In this document: positions 35,904 to 42,435 of the stretch, one piece after another
Numbering within the stretch: the first letter of the stretch is position 1
How the letters are laid out: each line of letters starts with the position of its first letter
Assembly (NCBI GenBank): GCA_002753515.1
Contig: PEAK01000035.1
Span: 1-42,435, forward strand
DNA length: 42,435 nt
Origin: Magnetococcales bacterium
GTDB lineage: Bacteria > Pseudomonadota > Magnetococcia > Magnetococcales > UBA8363
Reading direction: 5' to 3'
Notes under the pieces: model-generated
Told to the model about the DNA's origin: nothing
The model's database searches: none
Seen by the model: only the letters and a program-made list of their open reading frames with translations
Position numbers and translations under genes: made by a program

Positions 35904-38516
35904 TCATTCACCATTCAACAAGGCCGTCAAATCGTCCAGATCCGACCGACTCAGGGTGCCCACCGCCTGTTTCAAGCGCAACCGATTGTTCAAATAGTCG
36001 TAGCGCGCCTGCAGATAGTCGCGCTTGGCCGTATAATATTGGCGGTAAGCGTCCACCACGGTAACAATGCTCCCCACTCCCGCTTTCAATCCCTCCAAAC
36101 GGGCCTGGAGGGCGCCATCCTGGGAGGCCACCGCCTTGCGCAAAGCGACCAAGGTTTTGGCACCCGTGTCCACGGCCTGATAGGTTAACCGCGTCTGCCG
36201 TTCCGTCTTACGCAATTCCATCTCCCGTTCCTGTACCGCCTTATCCCTACGGGCCAAGGATTCGCGCACCAAAGAGGAGGTCATCCCACCTTCATACAGT
36301 GGAATATTCAATTTTAGCCCGATTTCCACATTGTCGATCTTCTGCCCCTCGCCATACAGCGACCCGCCGCTATCCTGGCGACTCATGGTGCCCACCAGAT
36401 TGACCGTGGGTAAATATCCCGCCTGCTGCCGTTTGACCTCCAGACGGGCGATCTCCATGGCCAAACTGCGCGATTGCAAGGCCAGGTTTTGATCCAACGC
36501 CGCCTGCACCCAGGCATCCACCAAAGGGGGTTGCGGAGGCGATGCATCAAAATCCATATGAAACCCGTGTATCTCCCCCACATCGTTGCCAACAATCTCC
36601 TTGAGCCCCTGGAGCGCATCCTCCAATTTATTACCCGCTTCAATTTCCTTCGCCTCCGTCAAGGCGAAACGGGCCTCGGTATCATGCATCTGGGTCACAG
36701 TCCCCAAACCACTTTCCAAACGTCCATGGGCCAATTCAAACTGTTTCTCCGTCGCCTCGCGCTCCGCCTTGGCCAAATCCTGGGCGTCCTTGGCAGCCAA
36801 AAGGTTCAGGTAAGCCGATGCCAGACGCATGATCAAATCCTGTTCCGCCGCCACCAGATTGATATGCGCCTGTTCAACAGCCAGATTGGCTTGGTTCACC
36901 TTGAGCAGGGCCTGCGCCTTCATCACCGGCTGCGTAATGGTCAGCGTCATGTTCTTATTCGGATAATTGGAACTCCCCGTAGAAAATGACGGGTTGGACG
37001 CCTTCAAAATCGTCTGGTAAAGACGCGTTGCCTGATAGTCAAAATTGGCCACGGGCAAGTGACCGGAACGGGCTTGAGGCACTGCCTCCTGGTTGGCTTC
37101 CAGATCCGATTTGGCCGCCTGATATTTGGGATCGTGAGTGATCGCCTGCCGCAACAAGGCGGTCAAACCCACCAGTTCTTTTTTTGCGGGTTTTGGTCCG
37201 GGTGCCCTCTTGACCCAATACCCTTCATGGTCCAGGCGTACCGGACGGATGACCACCACGGGCCGGGCACCGTCTTTGATGTCACGCCGCTGCTCTGCAG
37301 TAAGGAGATCCCCACCCTTCCAAGGGGAGTCATTTTCCTCTGCCGGGCTTGGCTTCTGTAACGCCAGGGTGACGCTTTGCTCTGCGCGCCCTCCCGGATC
37401 CAAGGGTTGGGAGTCCACCCTTTTGGCTAAGAGTGGTGCCGAACCCGACAATTCAAAAATCAACCGTCCCGAACCCAGGCGAGTCGTCTCCACATGCACC
37501 CCCCGAACCGCCGGATGGGTGGGATTAAAACCCGCCGCCGCCAACTTCAACCGTTCCGGAGACCAGCCCAAAAAGTCGACCACCAGTTTGGGCGGATCGT
37601 TCACACTGAAGGCGTTGACACGGCTGCCACCCACACCGGGCAGGGCAAAAGTCAACTGTCCCACCTGTTCGTCCGTAATGATACGTGCCAACCGGGACTC
37701 ATCCCCCGTCGTTGCAACGGGTAGCGCGTCCGGGGCCAACCCGATCAAAATGCGACCACTCTCCTCTTCCAGCGCCCCCGCGCTCTCAATCAAATCCGCC
37801 GCCTCGGAAAGGGCGAAAACCAGGCGGCTGGTCTGTTTGTTGAGCGCTCGTACGGCAACGCCCTTGATCAATGGATTCGACCCCCGAAAGGTTTTGGCTA
37901 CGGCCTGCAATTCCTTGTGTTTCACCCCGGGCAGATCCACCTGCAATTGAGGCGGATTATCGGTGAACGAAACCTCCGCCACCAAGCCCGTACTCCCGGT
38001 CAGGATCAGATCCGACCGCCCCTCATGCGCAATCAGGCTGATAGAATTCAGCGCCGGGGGTGCCAGGGATTGTTCGGTCAGTTTGGTGGCTGGCCCCAAC
38101 ACCAACTCCCAACGGGAGAGTTCCTTGCTGGCCGCCACGATGGTTTCATCGAGTACCGTTGACGGCGAAATCATCTGAATTTGCATGCGCGAGATATCAC
38201 CCTTTCCAGGAAGGACGCGTAACCCGCGCACGGCTACGGCGGGCACCTTGACCTGTGCCACCAGATCCGACAACTCTTTGGCCGACACCCCTTTCAGTTC
38301 GATCACCACCTCCTGACCATGACCCGCGAGGGAGGCCCCATGGAATACCCCCACCTGGGTTTCCAGTTGAATCCGGACGATATCCCCATCGACCTGCATG
38401 TTAAAGTTGGATATCGCCCCCTCACGTGCCCAGGTCACAGACACGACAGCAAATAACAGCCAAGCCAGCAAAACCGTCCTGACCCAATGCCATCTTTCGC
38501 CTGAACGTCTATTCAT
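35904..38516 (-). CDS. TolC-family outer-membrane channel with three N-terminal AMIN-like domains
   Basis: An 870-residue protein with a signal peptide (hydrophobic 'TVLLAWLLFAVVSVTWA', about 14-30). Three AMIN-like beta domains follow at about 33-125, 155-245 and 275-365. Each has the pattern of a 'xxLxLxGxxxxVxxFxxxDPPxLVVDLPGV'-like strand set and a 'RGVxV..xxxxxxRLVFxLS' ending. A Pro-rich linker (about 370-440) leads to a TolC-type repeat pair (about 445-865) with 'AITHDPKYQAAKSDLEAN', long amphipathic helices, 'YLPTVNLVGTMSRQ' and 'NIPLYEGGMTSSLVRES'. TolC channels are usually 450-500 residues, so the AMIN part is a large addition. AMIN domains bind peptidoglycan or periplasmic partners in proteins such as AmiC and PilQ. 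The gene lies 93 bp upstream of the giant exoprotein on the same strand and is probably its outer-membrane channel. Confidence 0.87.
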   Translation of the reverse strand: MNRRSGERWHWVRTVLLAWLLFAVVSVTWAREGAISNFNMQVDGDIVRIQLETQVGVFHGASLAGHGQEVVIELKGVSAKELSDLVAQVKVPAVAVRGLRVLPGKGDISRMQIQMISPSTVLDETIVAASKELSRWELVLGPATKLTEQSLAPPALNSISLIAHEGRSDLILTGSTGLVAEVSFTDNPPQLQVDLPGVKHKELQAVAKTFRGSNPLIKGVAVRALNKQTSRLVFALSEAADLIESAGALEEESGRILIGLAPDALPVATTGDESRLARIITDEQVGQLTFALPGVGGSRVNAFSVNDPPKLVVDFLGWSPERLKLAAAGFNPTHPAVRGVHVETTRLGSGRLIFELSGSAPLLAKRVDSQPLDPGGRAEQSVTLALQKPSPAEENDSPWKGGDLLTAEQRRDIKDGARPVVVIRPVRLDHEGYWVKRAPGPKPAKKELVGLTALLRQAITHDPKYQAAKSDLEANQEAVPQARSGHLPVANFDYQATRLYQTILKASNPSFSTGSSNYPNKNMTLTITQPVMKAQALLKVNQANLAVEQAHINLVAAEQDLIMRLASAYLNLLAAKDAQDLAKAEREATEKQFELAHGRLESGLGTVTQMHDTEARFALTEAKEIEAGNKLEDALQGLKEIVGNDVGEIHGFHMDFDASPPQPPLVDAWVQAALDQNLALQSRSLAMEIARLEVKRQQAGYLPTVNLVGTMSRQDSGGSLYGEGQKIDNVEIGLKLNIPLYEGGMTSSLVRESLARRDKAVQEREMELRKTERQTRLTYQAVDTGAKTLVALRKAVASQDGALQARLEGLKAGVGSIVTVVDAYRQYYTAKRDYLQARYDYLNNRLRLKQAVGTLSRSDLDDLTALLNGE

Positions 38517-38898
38517 TCCAGCAATATCCTTGTATCAATGAAAAAATTCACAACACCGCATGCGATATAGTGCCTCAATGTGGACAATTTTGTAAAGCTA
38601 GAGAGTGTAATCCACGCCTTAAATGGGCAGCACAATTCACTGAAACTGAATGTATATTAATATTTCCTTGCTGATAGAGTATTTCTTATTTTCGATAAGG
38701 GGCTGGATCGGGGTACCTTTTTGTGTCTTATTACGGTAGGGTGTTGGGCGGCGAGGGTGATCAATTCTGTTAACCTGTAACGCATTCGCCAGTTGCAGCA
38801 CCCAGTCGTAAAATTAATATTTTTTATTTTGTTAAGTGGCATCAATAATGAATTTATAGTTTTTTTTCGTTTCACTCATTCGCCTTGCGAGTATATCC
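38517..38898. other. Divergent intergenic region (382 bp)
   Basis: This AT-rich gap separates the TolC-family gene (minus) from the CorA-like gene (plus) and must carry both promoters. On the minus strand a TTTACA box lies 18-20 bases before weak ACTATA-like sequence, and AAGGA lies ten bases before the TolC start; the promoter match is too weak to call. The GC-rich patch at about 38690-38800 interrupts the AT-rich surroundings and may be a remnant, but I do not recognise it. No RNA gene is evident. Confidence 0.3.
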
Positions 38899-40545
38899 AT
38901 GAACACATTCGGCAATGCCCAGCACATCGTTCGCCATTTCAGGCAAATAATCCTTTGGCCTCTGCAGTTGATCCCTTTGCCGGATGATGAACCTCGAAGC
39001 CAATGGCAAATTTTTGCCAGTCTGTGTGCTGATTCCCCCTGGGAACGCCTGGATAATGAAGGTGACAGCGAATCCGACGCCAAACAGGACATCCGTTACA
39101 AAGAATTCACAGTATTCCACCCCTATGTGCGGCGTTTCCTGTACGGAGAAAATTTCGGACCCTGGACGCATACTCCTCAAGACCCCCCGGGAAATGCTGC
39201 AATAAAAATATTTTATCGTTCGGATGTGACTGCCTTGCGCGTTGTCCCCAGGGTTGGTCTGCCATCGGTTCATTTTCAAGTAGAAAAAATAAATTTAATT
39301 TTTTTTGACGATACAAATATTTTATTTCTCATGTGTGAGCTATGTGGTGACAACCTGCCACTCACCACTGTCCATGAATTATTGTACCGTTTTGGTCGCG
39401 CTTATCCGACAGGCTGGAACGAGGAAGGTTTGGGAATTCACAATGTTTCCACAGCCGAATGGCTTGGTACATCCGGTGAAATTTTGGCTTCATCAGACTT
39501 TTCTGATCGCCAGAAATATTTGAAGTCCGTCAGAAACAATCGAGTTCCTTTGACTGCCGCACATTGGACATTCCTGTTGCATCCGCTTGTTTTCGCCGTT
39601 TCAAAAGAAATCGGGCAACTTCGATTTCATCTGATCGAAAACCATCACATGCCCAAAATAGCCTATTTGGCCATTGATAATCCCCGTTCCTTGACCCGCG
39701 AACAATGGTTACGCCTGGGAATGGCAGACTCCCTGCATCCCGATGAACCACTGCCAAAATATGACCCGGAAATCACCCATTTTGAAACCAGATTTTGTTT
39801 TGATCGCTATTGGAGCGATACGGAAACGGGACCCAATTGTCGATTCCTTTGCCATGGTCGCACCATGTTTTTGGTAGGTGATGCCCAGGAGCCCTATTTC
39901 ATCGATAAACAGCGCGGCATGCTGGCACAATTTCAACATCATTATTTTACCGTCTTCCTGATTGCCCATCTGTATCGAGCTTCACTGTTAAATTTTTCGG
40001 AACAACTGGTTGATGCCATCCATGATCTGGATGTGCGCAACAGCCAATCCATCCGTATCTTTCGCCAACGCATTCACATGTGTTTTGAAGCCTTTTTACG
40101 TTTTACCCACCGTTATTGGTTTCACGAAGTCTCGGAACGTAATGATGTCCAGTCATTATTCTTATTGTTTGGAAAAAACCTTGGCAACAGGGGACTATAC
40201 CAGGAGATCAAGGAAGAACTTCGCGATATGAGTCACTACCTGGACAACGATATGCAACGCCGACAATCCAAGACGGTCACGCAGCTCACTGTGGTCACGG
40301 CATTCACATTGATTGGGACTTTGACTACCGGATTTCTTGGCATGAACCTCATTGATGAAGCACATTCACCGCTATTTGTTCGTTTTTTCTATTTTTTTGT
40401 CACTACTCTGGCGTCAGCCGCCATCCTGATGATTGCCCTGGTGCTATCACAAAGGCTTTGGGATGTCATGGAAATCGTATCAGACGTTCAAAAACCGTTA
40501 TCTGCACGATTTCGTCTTGTATTGAGCATGATAAAAAGCAAATAG
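38899..40545 (+). CDS. CorA-like two-helix membrane protein
   Basis: A 548-residue protein with a large soluble N-terminal region (about 1-455) and two C-terminal transmembrane helices. The first ('VVTAFTLIGTLTTGFLG') ends in a GMN-containing 'GMNL' at about residue 480, the ion-selectivity motif of CorA Mg2+ channels. The second is 'FVTTLASAAILMIALVL'. The preceding 'LDNDMQRRQSKTVTQLTVV' resembles the long stalk helix of CorA. The protein is longer than CorA (about 320 residues), and its N-terminal half ('HIVRHFRQIILWPLQLIP' and 'FHPYVRRFLYG') belongs to an uncharacterised proteobacterial family. It may be a divalent-cation transporter or a related pentameric sensor. The ATG at 38899 has only a weak GCGAG upstream. 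Confidence 0.75.
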   Translation: MNTFGNAQHIVRHFRQIILWPLQLIPLPDDEPRSQWQIFASLCADSPWERLDNEGDSESDAKQDIRYKEFTVFHPYVRRFLYGENFGPWTHTPQDPPGNAAIKIFYRSDVTALRVVPRVGLPSVHFQVEKINLIFFDDTNILFLMCELCGDNLPLTTVHELLYRFGRAYPTGWNEEGLGIHNVSTAEWLGTSGEILASSDFSDRQKYLKSVRNNRVPLTAAHWTFLLHPLVFAVSKEIGQLRFHLIENHHMPKIAYLAIDNPRSLTREQWLRLGMADSLHPDEPLPKYDPEITHFETRFCFDRYWSDTETGPNCRFLCHGRTMFLVGDAQEPYFIDKQRGMLAQFQHHYFTVFLIAHLYRASLLNFSEQLVDAIHDLDVRNSQSIRIFRQRIHMCFEAFLRFTHRYWFHEVSERNDVQSLFLLFGKNLGNRGLYQEIKEELRDMSHYLDNDMQRRQSKTVTQLTVVTAFTLIGTLTTGFLGMNLIDEAHSPLFVRFFYFFVTTLASAAILMIALVLSQRLWDVMEIVSDVQKPLSARFRLVLSMIKSK

Positions 40546-40831
40546 GGCCTTCCCGTATTGATTGCGTGTTATTGAGAGGCTACAAAAAAAATGTTGACCA
40601 TTGACGCCGCCGGGTCAGGACGATTACCCTGTCGTGGGAGGTTGGGGGATTATTTTATGTGATTAAGCTGAATCAATACTGCAAGCAGCCTTGTTGACCG
40701 TGGCTACTGGTTTGGACGCAGGCCACAAAACTTGGCAGGTCACCTGCTGGTCAAAAAGCTGCAAAGGATTGCAAACGCAGTAATTGACTTGGAGCATGCC
40801 TTGTTAAACATAACGTGGTAAACACATCATA
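40546..40831. other. Intergenic region (286 bp), nothing recognised
   Basis: No coding frame, convincing terminator or RNA gene is seen between the CorA-like and STAS-like genes. The last 40 bases are AT-rich and could hold the STAS-like gene's promoter. Confidence 0.3.
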
Positions 40832-41254
40832 ATGAAAGACCCCAATAAATACTCTTACAATCATTTCCTGAAAATGAAAAAGAGAGTAGATACCGTCAGA
40901 GGAAAACAACATCCTAAAGAAGAAAATATTGATAATTCCAGCTTGCCCAAGCCTCATGTCGAGTATTACGTTATAGACCGAAAGATTATAATAAAATTTT
41001 ACAGTTATTTATATCATAATCTTATCTATGAAACAAGATTAATATCAAAACAAATAGAACAATGTGATGAAATTGTCCTGGATTTAACCAAAGCTGATTG
41101 CGGGTCCATGACAGGAATGGGCATTCTGACATATCTTCTCATGGGATCACAAAGCCATCCGGAAAAGAAATTTTCAGTAATCACTCACGATCAAAAAATA
41201 ATAGATTATTTCTCTAACGCCTGGACTAATATAACATTCATCCTTCATTCCTGA
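40832..41254 (+). CDS. STAS-like domain protein (anti-sigma-factor-antagonist type)
   Basis: A 140-residue soluble protein. After a Lys-rich 45-residue N-terminus, residues of about 48-138 fit a STAS-type fold: a first strand 'VEYYVIDRKIIIKFY', a helix ('IYETRLISKQIEQC'), a central strand 'EIVLDLTKADCGS' with the loop 'SMTGMGILTYLL' where the family has its phosphorylatable Ser/Thr, and a later strand and helix 'KFSVITHDQKIIDYFSNA'. Such proteins usually take part in partner-switching regulation. No kinase or anti-sigma gene is nearby, so the partner is unknown. The gene is markedly AT-rich compared with the rest of the window. The start lacks a strong ribosome binding site. Confidence 0.6.
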   Translation: MKDPNKYSYNHFLKMKKRVDTVRGKQHPKEENIDNSSLPKPHVEYYVIDRKIIIKFYSYLYHNLIYETRLISKQIEQCDEIVLDLTKADCGSMTGMGILTYLLMGSQSHPEKKFSVITHDQKIIDYFSNAWTNITFILHS

Positions 41255-41385
41255 TCATTCCATACCAAGGAATCAAAGCCGTAGAATGCTGCAAGTGGGT
41301 TTTCGCATAACAGGCATCAAAATCGTCCAAATCGTGCCTGCTCCCAATAACCTATCCTGACACCTGTTCTGAAGAAAATAAAATC
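41255..41385. other. Intergenic region (131 bp), nothing recognised
   Basis: A short spacer between the STAS-like and SxtJ-like genes. There is no clear terminator. An AAGAAAATAAAATC stretch precedes the next ATG and may serve as a weak ribosome binding site. Confidence 0.3.
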
Positions 41386-41805
41386 ATGAATGCCATTGAA
41401 CCCCATCGCGTTGAGAAACCCGTTCCTGTATCATCCGACCGGGAATTTGGCTTGGTTATGGCTGCGTTTATGGCTGTAATCGCCATCTGGCCATATATCA
41501 TGGCCCATGGAGCGGTGCGTTATTGGGCCGGCGCCATCTCTGTCCTTTTCTTATTGCTTGCCCTCTTTATTCCACAAATATTAAACCCGCTCAACCGTGC
41601 CTGGGGAAAATTGGGAGAAATTTTAAACAAACTAATCGCACCCGTAGTAATGCTCATCCTTTTTTTTGGTGTGGTGACCCCCATTGCCATGCTCATGCGT
41701 TTAACCGGCAAACGCCCCCTGGATCTAAAATATAAATCTGATGCTACAACGTACTGGATACAAAAGGAACAACCCGAACCAGATTCGATGAAACGTCAAT
41801 TTTAA
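41386..41805 (+). CDS. SxtJ-family small membrane protein
   Basis: A 139-residue membrane protein with three hydrophobic helices (about 25-42, 46-64 and 86-106). It has the SxtJ-family features 'SDREFGLVMA', 'LNPLNRAWGKLGEILNK', 'IAPVVMLILFFGVVTPIAMLMRL', 'GKRPLDLKY' and 'TTYWI'. Family members usually precede a tiny DUF5989-type membrane protein and a carbamoyltransferase in polysaccharide or exported-metabolite loci. Neither is visible downstream here, where about 300 bp of non-coding sequence leads to mobile-element remains. It therefore appears orphaned, and its role cannot be assigned from context. Confidence 0.8.
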   Translation: MNAIEPHRVEKPVPVSSDREFGLVMAAFMAVIAIWPYIMAHGAVRYWAGAISVLFLLLALFIPQILNPLNRAWGKLGEILNKLIAPVVMLILFFGVVTPIAMLMRLTGKRPLDLKYKSDATTYWIQKEQPEPDSMKRQF

Positions 41806-42118
41806 TTTCCATGGCATAAACACCCGATTATTTGTCCTTCACAGCCTGCTTATTGACAAAATGATAGCGATCCATTTGGGCCAAAGTAGATACAAATAGT
41901 GTATACATCACATCATAAGCTTCTGATGCAATTATTTAAGTTTTACTGAGGAAACAGTGCAGCAGCATGTTTTTTTAGCGGGGAAAAGAATCAGGCGGAG
42001 ATTTTGAGCAGACAATCGCTGTTTTAGGCTAACCGGTATTAAATAAACCATTTCTATATGCGTTTCAGCATTCTGACAGACTGATTACAGACACGCTATC
42101 CCTACCCCAGCATTATGC
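41806..42118. other. Non-coding AT-rich stretch (313 bp)
   Basis: No gene, terminator or RNA is recognised. A TTGACA at 41853-41858 has no matching -10 box at proper spacing. The stretch separates the SxtJ-like gene from hairpin and intron remnants and may be the scar of lost partner genes. Confidence 0.3.
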
Positions 42119-42120
42119 TT

Positions 42121-42151
42121 GAGATTTTTCGCAAAAAACGCGAAAAACCTC
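42121..42151. repeat. Inverted repeat with 8-bp perfect stem
   Basis: TTTTTCGC (42125-42132) and GCGAAAAA (42140-42147) flank a 7-base loop. GAG and CTC extend the stem outward after one mismatch. It could act as a bidirectional terminator-like hairpin. Confidence 0.55.
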
Positions 42152-42162
42152 AAGCGAAGGAG

Positions 42163-42226
42163 TGCGCCCAGCGCATTTTTTCCGCACAAACCACGCGGAA
42201 AAAATGCTTCGTGTAAAAGGGGCGCA
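42163..42226. repeat. Compound inverted repeat with 13-bp perfect inner stem
   Basis: GCATTTTTTCCGC (42173-42185) and GCGGAAAAAATGC (42195-42207) form a 13-bp perfect stem with a 9-base loop. TGCGCCC (42163-42169) and GGGCGCA (42220-42226) form an outer stem. This nested palindrome sits just beyond the intron 3' end and may be a mobile palindromic element or transcription terminator. Confidence 0.6.
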
Positions 42227-42262
42227 AACAAACAAAAAAAACCTTGGGACACTGTCGGTGAG

Positions 42263-42435
42263 GTAGGGACGGTCATTACTGACCGCCCCCCTCGCAGAAC
42301 CGGACGTGCCCTATTAAGGCATCCGGCTCCCAGGTCTTGCATGGCATTCATCGGCGAAGCGCAGGCTCTGGCAGGCTAAACCACGGACGGCGCAAGACAT
42401 TCACCCAGCTCAGGTGATGTCGTTGGCTGCGTTTG
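42263..42435 (-). mobile_element. 3' end of a group II intron (domains V and VI), truncated by window edge
   Basis: Read on the minus strand, 42329-42297 forms a 33-nt domain V hairpin: GAGCCGGA pairs with TCCGGTTC, TGCC pairs with GGCA, and a two-base CG bulge sits on the 3' side. Immediately after it, 42292-42266 gives a domain VI-like stem (GGGCGGTCA / TGACCGTCCC, loop GTAA), ending CCCTAC near 42263 as in bacterial group IIC-type introns. Upstream (42435 to 42348) a minus-strand frame ends '...WVNVLRRPWFSLPEPALRR' then stop, and could be the tail of an intron-encoded protein, though I do not recognise it. The rest of the intron would lie right of the window. Confidence 0.55.

Noticed and set aside
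38657-38875. Minus-strand 72-residue frame upstream of the CorA-like gene
   Set aside because: No family resemblance or ribosome binding site. It lies in the divergent promoter region and its composition changes along its length.
41853-41880. Promoter with TTGACA at 41853
   Set aside because: No -10 box at 16-18 bp spacing, and no gene follows on the plus strand.
42085-42351. Minus-strand 88-residue frame
   Set aside because: It runs through the intron domain V/VI and the palindromes, which explain the sequence better as structured RNA and repeats.

Overview
This 42.4 kb window comes from a Gram-negative, diderm bacterium. That follows from the outer-membrane proteins (a TpsB-type barrel with POTRA domains, and a TolC-type channel), the periplasmic HlyD-type adaptors, and a BrnT/BrnA toxin-antitoxin pair. 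Most of it is GC-rich; the right end and the ATPase gene near 11-12 kb are visibly more AT-rich. Pseudomonadota is the best guess. A Magnetococcales-like member is possible, but I cannot show that from the sequence alone.

The window is dominated by one 22,983-bp gene (12828-35810, minus strand) for a 7,660-residue exoprotein. Its order is: LEPR-XLL motif and DUF4347 domain, about 3,400 residues of mostly unassigned beta-rich sequence with EF-hand-like loops, RTX-type glycine-rich repeats, a long array of GDN-containing repeats (four units with an exact 447-bp period), a Gly/Ser linker, twelve VCBS/cadherin-like domains, and a low-complexity Thr/Pro/Gln tail. Just upstream on the same strand lies a TolC-family protein with three AMIN-like domains (35904-38516). 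About 3.5 kb downstream lies a six-gene block (231-9371, minus): DUF3467 protein, GAF-HlyD adaptor, PqqD-like/M50/HlyD fusion, short SecA-like ATPase, HlyD adaptor, and TpsB-like barrel. The last four are linked by ATGA overlaps. No ABC exporter is present. The simplest reading is a dedicated export and surface-display machine for the giant protein, mixing parts of type I, type Vb and Sec-type systems.

Between the giant gene and its likely export operon sits a compact defence-like island on the same strand (9536-12767). It holds brnT/brnA, then an AAA ATPase with a DUF3696-type C-terminus, a PIN-like nuclease and an RNA ligase. The last three genes overlap one another (8 bp, then ATGA). An ATPase, a nuclease and an RNA ligase together suggest an RNA cleavage/repair or anti-phage module.

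The right end (38899-41805, plus strand) holds a CorA-like two-helix membrane protein, a STAS-like protein and an SxtJ-like membrane protein. Both edges carry mobile-element debris: a tyrosine-recombinase fragment at about 105-228, and at 42263-42435 the domain V/VI end of a group II intron on the minus strand, next to strong inverted repeats.
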